64,000 nucleotides of DNA. Source: Gammaproteobacteria bacterium. GTDB lineage: Bacteria; Pseudomonadota; Gammaproteobacteria; UBA6429; Thiohalophilaceae. The position numbers and the translations under genes are program-made. The notes beneath the pieces were generated by a model, which was not told the DNA's origin, ran no database searches, and saw nothing but the letters and a program-made list of their open reading frames with translations. The first letter of the stretch is position 1; the number at the start of each line of letters is the position of its first letter. Where the stretch lies: NCBI GenBank assembly GCA_029881995.1, contig JAOULO010000004.1:1-64000 (forward strand), given 5' to 3'. Shown here piece by piece: positions 35,621-43,514 of this stretch.

Positions 35621-36157
35621 ATTTTCATTTCTAAACATAAATTTTCATTTTTATGTTTGTTACTTTCTCTCTCTCACTGGCCTCAGACACTTTCTGCCAA
35701 ACCGATTGGCTATATGGGGCTGGGAATTGGTGGTTCACAAACTACAGAGAAAGATGTTGAGGCCTCCCAGGCAGTACATGGCTTTATCGGCCTACAAACC
35801 ACCTATTACATGACCTTTGAAGGCAGCCTGACTGAAATTAAATTCAGTAAACTTCCTGGCCCACCTGACAAAACACAGGATAAAACTTTTCTGATGCTAT
35901 CTGGCTCAATGCTGCTCCACCTGCCAATAAGTGACTCTTCTATTTTTGTTGGCCTAGGTGCAAGTAGATATAGCTACTCTGATGAACACCAACAGACTCA
36001 GGACGTTGATATGGCTATGTACAGGGCAGGTATAGACCTTGGCATAAAACCAACGATAACTCTTCGGCTTGAATGGATGCGTCATGTCAAAATGAAATAT
36101 AACAAATATGAGTTTGATACTGATTCTGTAATATTAGGGCTTTATAAATACTTCTAG
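35621..36157 (+). CDS. Outer-membrane beta-barrel-like protein, probable ATT start
   Basis: 178 aa if it begins with ATT at 35621. That codon lies five bases after GGGAGG and yields a full signal peptide (FISKHKFSFLCLLLSLSHWP, cleavage after LSA), while the first in-frame TTG at 35657 has no ribosome site and would start inside it. The mature part has alternating beta-strand-like stretches (YMGLGIGGSQTT, FIGLQTTYYMTFEGSL, ILGLYKYF) and ends in Phe, as outer-membrane barrels do. Family unknown. It is the first of four closely spaced envelope genes. Confidence 0.65.
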   Translation: MFISKHKFSFLCLLLSLSHWPQTLSAKPIGYMGLGIGGSQTTEKDVEASQAVHGFIGLQTTYYMTFEGSLTEIKFSKLPGPPDKTQDKTFLMLSGSMLLHLPISDSSIFVGLGASRYSYSDEHQQTQDVDMAMYRAGIDLGIKPTITLRLEWMRHVKMKYNKYEFDTDSVILGLYKYF

Positions 36158-36166
36158 TGATCATTC

Positions 36167-37303
36167 ATGATGGCATACTGGCGACAAAATAAACTTTACC
36201 AACCCGTTGTGTGGCTTCTGTTGCTACTCATGCTTATCAACCCTGCCATGGCCATGCAATATCAACAGCTCAATACCGCACAGGATTTTCTTAAACAACT
36301 TCCAGATGGGCCATTAAAAACTTTTCATATTCATGTTTCACAAAAAGCCGCCTTTCTCAAACAAATAAGGCAACAGGGTTATGAAACTATCCCTGCCAGT
36401 CAGCAGGATATTGACCACTTTCTGCATAGTAAGGCAACCCTTGAAGACAAGCCCATTCAACTGGCTGCCAATTTTAACCTTAAGTCCGTATATGAAAAGG
36501 ACTGCCCCGTCCGTTCACTGACCTGTTACAGGGAAGAGTGTGATAAGTACACTGAACAACGGCCGAATTGTAAACGCGATGACTCTGAATATAAAAAACC
36601 TGAACGAAAGGCTAAAACCAGCGGAAGTGTGAACGTCAATATTAGTCGCGCTGGTAATATTCGACTTCCGCGTATTGGTGGTGGTAGTAGTCGAGATGCC
36701 GGAGCAGCCATACTGGTTGTGATTGGTGTTGTTGTTATCGCCGCAGTGTTTATCTATGCCGGTAAATGGATTGCAGATGCACTGAAAAATGATGAAGATT
36801 ATTATTCTTACTGGTGGGATATTGGCGCCAATTTTACTAGCCTGGATACCGATACCGGCGAACATGGCAGCCTGAACAGTATCAAGTTCAGCGGTGGCTT
36901 TGTGCCAAATATGCATACCAATTTCGGCCTGGCCCTGGAGCTGGGCCAAATGGATCTGAACCTGCTCTATAATAAAAATACCGAACCCACTCGCATAAAT
37001 GTCGAAGGTAGCTACTGGTTACTAGGACCCTCGGTACGCTGGCTGCTGGGATATCGTGATACTGAGAAACTGGTCAACAACAGCTATTTCCACTTTGAAC
37101 TGCTTGGCGGCGACTCTGACCAAAAGCAAGTAGATAAAATTGTCGTGGGTCGTGTTGGTTTTAATACCGGCATTGGCGAACACATGCGCCTTGGCATTCA
37201 TTATGGGGCCTTTTATCTGGGCATGGAGGAGGATGAGGGTATTGCCAATGACGGGGATAATTACTGGACTATGCTTGGCCTGGAAATTGGCTATCAGTTT
37301 TAA
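36167..37303 (+). CDS. Exported protein with Cys-rich region, central membrane helix and beta-rich C-terminus
   Basis: 378 aa. Signal peptide (QPVVWLLLLLMLINPAMAM), then a helical region, a Cys-rich patch (CPVRSLTCYREECDKYTEQ, further Cys after), a Gly-rich link (RIGGGSSRDAGAA) and a strong membrane helix (ILVVIGVVVIAAVFIYAGKW, about residues 182-203). The last 170 residues alternate like a small beta-barrel and end in YQF. Such a hydrophobic helix between exported domains is unusual for an outer-membrane protein. I do not recognise it. It begins nine nt after the upstream gene. Confidence 0.65.
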   Translation: MMAYWRQNKLYQPVVWLLLLLMLINPAMAMQYQQLNTAQDFLKQLPDGPLKTFHIHVSQKAAFLKQIRQQGYETIPASQQDIDHFLHSKATLEDKPIQLAANFNLKSVYEKDCPVRSLTCYREECDKYTEQRPNCKRDDSEYKKPERKAKTSGSVNVNISRAGNIRLPRIGGGSSRDAGAAILVVIGVVVIAAVFIYAGKWIADALKNDEDYYSYWWDIGANFTSLDTDTGEHGSLNSIKFSGGFVPNMHTNFGLALELGQMDLNLLYNKNTEPTRINVEGSYWLLGPSVRWLLGYRDTEKLVNNSYFHFELLGGDSDQKQVDKIVVGRVGFNTGIGEHMRLGIHYGAFYLGMEEDEGIANDGDNYWTMLGLEIGYQF

Positions 37304-37383
37304 GCATCTGACCATAAAAACAGGTTCTTGTTGAATTCATTTGTGTTATCGTTCGCCAATCCTGCATAGAATCAAATACGTCC

Positions 37384-37779
37384 ATGAAAACCTATACTGA
37401 TAATTTTTGGCAAATCACAATCCCGGATGACTGGCAGGCCGAACTGGATGATGACTGTACATCGATTTTTCACGATGACAGTTTTGGTATTCTGCAAATC
37501 AGTGCTGAAGAATTTGAAGATGAAGTCGATTATGAAACCCTCGCAGAACTGGCTGAAGAGCACATTGATGCCGGTGCCGAGCTGGAAGATATACAACTGG
37601 GCCCCTTTGAAGGCTTCACACTTGATTACAGCATAGATAAGGAATTCTGGCGAGAGTGGTATCTATGTTATGACCGACTGTTTATCTATGTTACATATAA
37701 CTGTCTACTGGAAGATGAAAGTAGTGAAGACGATATTGTCGATACCATCCTGAGCAGTCTGAAAATCAATACTCACTAG
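37384..37779 (+). CDS. Small acidic hypothetical protein
   Basis: 131 aa, very acidic (DDWQAELDDDCTS, EEFEDEVDYETLAELAEEH), no signal peptide, probably cytosolic. The beginning FWQITIPDDWQAE and the central FEGFTLDYSIDKEFWREWYL resemble the small group of proteins that fold as PsbP/DUF1795-like alpha-beta layers, but this is a guess. It ends 12 nt before the next envelope gene and is probably cotranscribed with it. Confidence 0.6.
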   Translation: MKTYTDNFWQITIPDDWQAELDDDCTSIFHDDSFGILQISAEEFEDEVDYETLAELAEEHIDAGAELEDIQLGPFEGFTLDYSIDKEFWREWYLCYDRLFIYVTYNCLLEDESSEDDIVDTILSSLKINTH

Positions 37780-37791
37780 AATAAATACATA

Positions 37792-38331
37792 ATGAAGTTC
37801 TTTGGCATTATTTGTTTATTACTGATCTATAACTTTCCCCTTAAAGCAGAACAAACTCCTGGTTCCATGGGCATGGAACTGGATGCGCTACCCTGGCTAA
37901 CCGGTGGTTATTATGTGTCGGGTTGGTATGGAGTAGATCACTTAAAATACCGGGCCGTTGCAGCCCAGATCAATGTCCCGGCCAGCTTTGTTAAAAACGG
38001 CTTCAAGGATCATGAAATCACTGCCTATGCCCTGATACTTGATTATTTCCCGAAAAATAACTTTAAAGGAATATGGTATGGAGCTGGGTTTGAAAAGTGG
38101 CAATCAAGTATTACCAATAAATCAGATAATATAAATAAAGAATTTGACCATACAGTTTTTACTGCCGGTCTAGGTTATGTCTGGCACATTTCAGATGTTT
38201 TATATCTAAATCCATGGGCGGCGCTACACATGCTTATCTCAGGAGAAGAAAAAATCTCTGTAGGTAACCGTACCTACCAGCAAGATACCATTATTCCCAG
38301 TGCCTCAATCAAGCTAGGCTGGATTTTTTAA
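37792..38331 (+). CDS. Outer-membrane beta-barrel-like protein
   Basis: 179 aa. Signal peptide (MKFFGIICLLLIYNFPLKA) followed by alternating hydrophobic/hydrophilic strands (WLTGGYYVSGWYGVDHLKY, FTAGLGYVWHISDVLYLNPW) and a C-terminal SIKLGWIF, consistent with an eight-stranded outer-membrane barrel. It resembles in general build the protein at 35621-36157 without clear sequence identity. Function unknown. It ends seven nt before the convergent DUF2235 gene. Confidence 0.65.
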   Translation: MKFFGIICLLLIYNFPLKAEQTPGSMGMELDALPWLTGGYYVSGWYGVDHLKYRAVAAQINVPASFVKNGFKDHEITAYALILDYFPKNNFKGIWYGAGFEKWQSSITNKSDNINKEFDHTVFTAGLGYVWHISDVLYLNPWAALHMLISGEEKISVGNRTYQQDTIIPSASIKLGWIF

Positions 38332-38338
38332 CCATCAC

Positions 38339-39433
38339 TCATGGTAATAGATGAATTGCCAGACCATCAAACGTTTCCGTCCTGCCATCTTCATATAATA
38401 AATGGTGTCCTACGTGATGCATTGACATGGGCCGATATTCACCATCTTCCTGTGCACGTTCAACCATCTTGCAAAACACCACTGGCGTATCACTGGACAT
38501 CTGATCATTAACATTGACCCGCACATTACGATGATCCAAGGTCAGTTTGGAAAACGGCCAGAATCGCTTCTTAACATGCAGTTTGTCCAGATGATTGGGC
38601 TGAATGTCGATATCTTCCAGACGGAAAGTATACCTGCCCTTGTCCACAACGAGTTTGTTCAGCTCAACATCTTCTGGGCTCAGGATCGTTAGACCAATTT
38701 CACGTTTTTGCATTTCATCAACAATAAAACGCAAGGCTGAGTCAGATAGACCACGTTTGGCAAAACCTCCACCCACATCTGAGTGAGCGCCGGGGAACCA
38801 GACCTCAGTAACCCGATCTTCCATGTTCATAAGTGTTGGTTGAAAGGCAATTCGATTTTCATCGATTGAAACCAGGTGTATAGCTTCCTGTACATGGGCA
38901 GACACAGTCATGTTTTCAAATACAACCTGTGTACGTGGTTTCTGGTCATCTTCCAGGTTAGGAACACCGATGGATGCCACCGTATCAAATACCCCCAAAA
39001 ACCGCACTACTTTGCTCTTCTCACCAATGGCCGGCACATATTTATTTACCAGACAGGCAAAACGCCGGGCCAGCGCTGCGCCTCGACTAAAACCAAAGAC
39101 ATAGATCTTGTCCCCTTTCTTATAATGCGCTGCCAGGTCCGCCCCAGCCTGATTCAGGATATTACGTACGTCCATCTTTTCTGGTGCAAGTGCTGCATTA
39201 AGTTTTTGCCTTAACCAGCTGCCATAGGTCCCCACTCCGGAATAATAAAAACTATGTTGTTTATCCAAGGTAGTTTGGTTTTCCAGGTCGCCCCCAAAAA
39301 ACAGGTGTAGCTTAAATACATTGGAAACACTATTATCTTTTTCACCAAACAACCCAAACCATTTCTTCTCGGGTTTGACATCATTGGGGTCATTTTCTGT
39401 ACCGTCAAAACAGAAAATCAAATTCTTTGCCAT
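38339..39433 (-). CDS. DUF2235 alpha/beta hydrolase (Tle1-like phospholipase family)
   Basis: 364 aa; ATG follows GGAG. The opening KNLIFCFDGTENDP, the nucleophile elbow VFGFSRGAALARRFA with catalytic Ser, GVFDTVASIG, and WFPGAHSDVGGGF are the marks of DUF2235. Some members are type VI secretion phospholipase effectors (Tle1), but no secretion genes or immunity gene are visible here, and there is no signal peptide. The protein has a C-terminal extension of about 120 residues of unknown type. Confidence 0.88.
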   Translation of the reverse strand: MAKNLIFCFDGTENDPNDVKPEKKWFGLFGEKDNSVSNVFKLHLFFGGDLENQTTLDKQHSFYYSGVGTYGSWLRQKLNAALAPEKMDVRNILNQAGADLAAHYKKGDKIYVFGFSRGAALARRFACLVNKYVPAIGEKSKVVRFLGVFDTVASIGVPNLEDDQKPRTQVVFENMTVSAHVQEAIHLVSIDENRIAFQPTLMNMEDRVTEVWFPGAHSDVGGGFAKRGLSDSALRFIVDEMQKREIGLTILSPEDVELNKLVVDKGRYTFRLEDIDIQPNHLDKLHVKKRFWPFSKLTLDHRNVRVNVNDQMSSDTPVVFCKMVERAQEDGEYRPMSMHHVGHHLLYEDGRTETFDGLAIHLLP

Positions 39434-39699
39434 GCAAAATCTCCATTTGTCTTTATAATGTTTGAATAATATCTAGCACATATCTATTTAAAATGCCCCA
39501 TAAAACACAGTAAACTCTTAAGGATAGACCCACTTGTACTCCATATCTAAAATCCACACTAATTTACAAATGATTCAGGCGATTTATAAACGTCATATTA
39601 AGAATTATTCTGTGTGAGAAAAGAGCTTGCCATTTAGTGTCAATTTTCCTTATTAGTTCAAATAATTATATTATTTATATAGTATGATTTGATTTTAAT

Positions 39700-41016
39700 A
39701 TGTTGAACAATACCACCCTGAGTAGGCTGATGCACCGGCACAAGACTGTCTTCATTGCCATAATTGGTTTAATATTTAACCTCTGTTTCCCTTTGAGCAG
39801 CCACGCCCTGCCGTTTGGCATCTACGAGCCTCGTTCCCTGGCCATGGGTGGTGCCGGAGTTGCCGTTGCTACAGGTGAAAACGCCGTGTTTTATAACCCC
39901 GCAATGCTTGCCACCTACAAGAAACATAAAGAGGATGCGGATAATGAATCGTTTACCTTTCCCGCTATATCCGTACGAGGTACCCGCTCTCTGGAGGTAC
40001 TGGCCGAACAGCGCGATCGAAATTATCAAGCAGAAATTACTACTAGCATCACCAACTTTAATAATGATCCATCACAACAGAATGCCCAGATCGCAGCAGA
40101 CAATATTGGCTCACTGTTAAGCCTGGTCGACAAGATTGCCAACAATCCCTTCTTACTGGATGCCTCTGCCTCCCTGGCCATCTCGGTACCCTCAAAATTT
40201 CAGGGTGGAGCTTTTTTTCTGTCTCATCGGGCTGTCGGTGACGGTCAATTTAATGTCCCTGCATCTGACAAGGCAACACTTAGCGCCTATCAACAAGAAC
40301 TGAACTCCCTCGCCCAGGGTAATGCACCCAATTATGCCAATACGGATCTCTATGATGGTACCAATCTCCGCGATCCAACGCCTGGTATCACATCCAGTGC
40401 CAGAGCCCGTGCGGTTTATATCAAGGAACTGGGTGTGAGCCTGTCACGACAAATTAAACTTTTTGGTGAAGATTATGCGATAGGTTTGTCACCCAAGATG
40501 CTGCAGGTCACGACCTATGAGTTTCATCGCACCATTAATAACAACGTCGAAGACAGTGAAGGGACCGAAGACGATGACTGGCAGGTCAATTTTGATCTTG
40601 GACTTTTCAAAAAGATCAGCCCCAATTGGCAAGCAGGGCTGACAGTAAAAAATCTTATCGAGCGAGAATACCCCACTGCCAGCGGTGACCATATCACCTT
40701 CAAACCCCAATGGCGTGCCGGGGTGGCCTATCTCAGTAGTAGCATAATATACACCCTTGACATGGATCTCATACCCAATGATGGTGTCTATAGTGGCAAT
40801 GCGGCTCAGTTTGTTCTTGCAGGAATTGAAATCAAACACAGCTTTATGCGATATCGCCTTGGATATCGTGACACCATCGCGCATAAAGGGCCAAGAGAAG
40901 TTGGCGTATTCTCAGCAGGTTTGGGTTTTAACTTCAAACCTGTTTATCTGGATCTGGCCTACTCAGAAAATCATCAGCAACGCGCCGCCAGCCTGATGTT
41001 TGGGTTTAACTTCTAA
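39700..41016 (+). CDS. TraF-like outer-membrane protein
   Basis: 438 aa with a signal peptide (AIIGLIFNLCFPLSSHA). The mature start PFGIYEPRSLAMGGAGVAVA followed by NAVFYNPAMLA is the pattern of the TraF family named for the F-plasmid but widespread on chromosomes, related to FadL-type barrels. The remainder looks like a long beta-barrel, ending in SLMFGFNF. No conjugation genes are nearby, so a role in transfer should not be assumed. The 266-bp AT-rich region upstream is shared with the divergent DUF2235 gene. Confidence 0.82.
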   Translation: MLNNTTLSRLMHRHKTVFIAIIGLIFNLCFPLSSHALPFGIYEPRSLAMGGAGVAVATGENAVFYNPAMLATYKKHKEDADNESFTFPAISVRGTRSLEVLAEQRDRNYQAEITTSITNFNNDPSQQNAQIAADNIGSLLSLVDKIANNPFLLDASASLAISVPSKFQGGAFFLSHRAVGDGQFNVPASDKATLSAYQQELNSLAQGNAPNYANTDLYDGTNLRDPTPGITSSARARAVYIKELGVSLSRQIKLFGEDYAIGLSPKMLQVTTYEFHRTINNNVEDSEGTEDDDWQVNFDLGLFKKISPNWQAGLTVKNLIEREYPTASGDHITFKPQWRAGVAYLSSSIIYTLDMDLIPNDGVYSGNAAQFVLAGIEIKHSFMRYRLGYRDTIAHKGPREVGVFSAGLGFNFKPVYLDLAYSENHQQRAASLMFGFNF

Positions 41017-41153
41017 TTAAATAACAAGAGATTAAGGCAACAGCTCCCGGTAAACGATTACCAGCTCACTGTTACCCAATGAGCAAGATTCGGGTGGCCG
41101 CATCAGCCTGACTTGTTTACTATTGGTGAAAATGATTATCAGGGTTCAACAGT

Positions 41154-42047
41154 TTGGCTGAAGATTATCCACGTATCGAAAAGGCAATCCACTACATCCT
41201 GTCCCATGTTGAACAACAGCCGGGACTGGATGAAGTGGCCAGCCATATTGGCCTGAGCCCATTTCATTTTCAGCGCTTATTTCGCAAATGGGCTGGGGTC
41301 AGCCCAAAGCAGTTTCTCGAATACCTCACCGTCGAGCACGCAAAACGTAAATTACGTGAATCCAGTAATGTGCTGGAAACCTCTCACGCCCTCGGCCTTT
41401 CTGGTTCTGGCCGACTGCATGATCAGTTTATTACCCTGGAGGCTGTCACACCGGGGCAGTTTCGGTCAGGCGGTGAGGGACTGACTATCACCTATGGCGT
41501 ACATACCTGCCCCCTGGGCGGTCTGTTCATGGCCATCTCCGATCGAGGTATCTGTAAAATATCATTTATTACCAAAGATATAATTCAGCGTGAGTTGGAA
41601 GAATTACGTCTGATCTGGCCAAATGCCATGCAGCTACGAGACGATGCCTTGATTCGTGATAAGGCCGAATCCCTGATCAATGCGATTAATTCAGACAACA
41701 GCCAACCCCTGCACCTGTTGGTCAAAGGCACTAATTTTCAGATCAATGTCTGGAAGGCCATGCTAAAGATTCCTTATGGTAGCCTGGTTTCCTATCTTGA
41801 ACTGGCCCGGCAGGCAGGTCGTCCCGATGCAGTGCGAGCCGTTTCTTCTGCAGTAGCTGTTAACCCGGCTGCATTTTTAATTCCCTGTCACAGGGTATTG
41901 CGTAAGACCGGACATTTTGGTCGCTACCACTGGGGTGAAAACCGTAAACGTATACTTGTTGCCTATGAGGCTTCTCGACTTTCACAAAAACAATCTGATG
42001 ATTCTGCGATAGCAACTGCGTCACAGCAAAAATTAAAAAATCGATAG
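41154..42047 (+). CDS. AraC-type regulator fused to O6-alkylguanine-DNA alkyltransferase (Ada-like)
   Basis: 297 aa. No ATG is available near the domain start; TTG at 41154 lies eight bases after AGGG. Residues 1-100 form an AraC helix-turn-helix (VASHIGLSPFHFQRLFRKWA), followed by the Ogt domain with active site PCHRVL, its accepting Cys, and GRYHWGENRKRILVAYE. The metal-binding Ada domain of E. coli Ada, which senses methylphosphotriesters, is missing. It repairs O6-methylguanine and may regulate its own gene. The frame remains open past its TAG stop into the next gene. Confidence 0.9.
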   Translation: MAEDYPRIEKAIHYILSHVEQQPGLDEVASHIGLSPFHFQRLFRKWAGVSPKQFLEYLTVEHAKRKLRESSNVLETSHALGLSGSGRLHDQFITLEAVTPGQFRSGGEGLTITYGVHTCPLGGLFMAISDRGICKISFITKDIIQRELEELRLIWPNAMQLRDDALIRDKAESLINAINSDNSQPLHLLVKGTNFQINVWKAMLKIPYGSLVSYLELARQAGRPDAVRAVSSAVAVNPAAFLIPCHRVLRKTGHFGRYHWGENRKRILVAYEASRLSQKQSDDSAIATASQQKLKNR

Positions 42048-42152
42048 CGAGCCATAACCATTAATTCCACTAAAACAAAACAAAAACGGCAGCAACGTCG
42101 CAAACCTTCACCAATACTTCGCTGGCTAAGGTTTTCTCTGCGCCTACAAGCC

Positions 42153-42941
42153 ATGGTGTCACCTCGCTGGGCTGGCTGGCGAATGTACAAACTTTGGTTC
42201 GCTTCCCCTAAACACCCCGAACCCCAACGTGAACAGCGTTGGCGAGAACAGGCAAAGAGCTGGCAAATACCTCACCAGCATGGACCGATTGCCTGTTATC
42301 AATGGGGCGAAAGTGATCGACGAGTGTTATTGATTCATGGCTGGAGTGGTCGTGGCCCACAACTGGCTGGCTTTGTTGAGCCGTTACTTGCACAAGGCTA
42401 TGAAGTCATTGCCTTTGATGCACCCGGCCATGGTCGCACACCTGGCAAGACCAGCAGCATCTTTCGTATTACTGATGCATTAATGGAAGTGGTTAAACAG
42501 ACAGGAGCGGTTGAGGCAGTGATTACTCACTCTTTCGGAGCCATGGTTATGGCTTACGCCATCAAGCACGCGGGCCTTGATATAAAGAAGGCAGTATGCC
42601 TGAGTTCTCCAACAACTCCAGAATACCTGGTGGATCGCTTCTGCGAAGTTATGCAGGTTGACGAAAAAGTTAACAAGGCCTTCAGAGGCTTTGTACAAAA
42701 GCGTTTTGGTGATGATGTTTTTGATCGGTTGTCGGCTGATAAAAACATGAGTGGCAGCCAAATTCCTGCCCTGATAATCCATGATCAGGATGATCACGAT
42801 GTGCCTTATACACTGGGCCAGCAACTGGCGGATGCCTGGCCGCGCGCCACACTGCATCTAACAAATGACTTAGGACACCGCCGTATCCTGCGCAACCGAA
42901 AAATCACGAATATGATTGTTGATTTTATCGCAGAGAGTTAA
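42153..42941 (+). CDS. Alpha/beta hydrolase
   Basis: 262 aa from the ATG at 42153, though the true start may be upstream. HGWSGRGPQ forms the oxyanion loop, THSFGAM the nucleophile elbow with Ser, DQDDHDVPY the acid and GHRRIL the catalytic His. The frame is open back to the TAG of the Ada-like gene and its untranslated part reads LRWLRFSLRLQA, the sort of basic amphipathic N-terminus seen in relatives, so a non-ATG start (for example ATT at 42060) is plausible. Substrate unknown. It ends one base before the convergent response regulator stop. Confidence 0.8.
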   Translation: MVSPRWAGWRMYKLWFASPKHPEPQREQRWREQAKSWQIPHQHGPIACYQWGESDRRVLLIHGWSGRGPQLAGFVEPLLAQGYEVIAFDAPGHGRTPGKTSSIFRITDALMEVVKQTGAVEAVITHSFGAMVMAYAIKHAGLDIKKAVCLSSPTTPEYLVDRFCEVMQVDEKVNKAFRGFVQKRFGDDVFDRLSADKNMSGSQIPALIIHDQDDHDVPYTLGQQLADAWPRATLHLTNDLGHRRILRNRKITNMIVDFIAES

Positions 42942-43469
42942 TTATAGATTGTTGATCTCTTTGTATGCCTGCAATGAGCTGTCCAGGTTGTCATATAGTT
43001 TCGCCGCTGTTAAATCAGCCTTCTCCAGGTAACCGTTAATATCATATTCAGCCACAATAATTTTTTCAGGCAACTGGCCCGGCTGGCCGGTACGGACAAT
43101 AATCCTTACGCTGTGGTTGCCCAGCTCTTCGCGAATATACTTTATTGCGTCCAGTCCGGCAGTATCGGTTTCCATCACCACATCCATAATCACAACGGCA
43201 ATGTCCGGACTGTTTTGCATTATCCTGCGACATTCAAAGCCAGAATATGACTTTAGAATCTGTACTGGTTCCCCTTCGAAGCTATAATCACTCAATACCA
43301 TGGACGTAACCTGATGCACCACATCATCGTCATCAACAATCAGAACCTTCCATGTTCGCTTTACCGACTTGACATCATCATTTTCTGTCTTTCCTACCAC
43401 CGACAAGTTTGGTCCATTAAATAATAGATTACTTTCTCCACTTGCCCTTCTGCGCTGCGCCATCGCCAT
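42942..43469 (-). CDS. Stand-alone response regulator (receiver only)
   Basis: 175 aa; ATG follows AAAGGAC. A 40-residue N-terminal extension precedes one receiver domain: VLIVDDDDVVHQV acidic pocket, phosphoacceptor Asp96 in IMDVVMETDTAG, IIVRTGQPGQ around the Thr switch. The segment RTGQPGQLPEKIIVAEYDIN and the LTAAKLYD that follow match the receiver of the GGDEF-EAL protein at 46567-49290, position by position, with the same residue number for the Asp. No output domain. It is the last gene of the four-gene operon and is presumably served by the kinase just upstream. Confidence 0.92.
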   Translation of the reverse strand: MAMAQRRRASGESNLLFNGPNLSVVGKTENDDVKSVKRTWKVLIVDDDDVVHQVTSMVLSDYSFEGEPVQILKSYSGFECRRIMQNSPDIAVVIMDVVMETDTAGLDAIKYIREELGNHSVRIIVRTGQPGQLPEKIIVAEYDINGYLEKADLTAAKLYDNLDSSLQAYKEINNL

Positions 43470-43514
43470 AATTGATGTCCTTTTTTCTGTGTATTTAAAC
43501 GTTCGACACGTTAA

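Noticed and set aside
39700-41016. TraF-like protein taken as evidence for a conjugative element
   Set aside because: No other transfer, relaxase or integrase gene is present, and this family is common on chromosomes.
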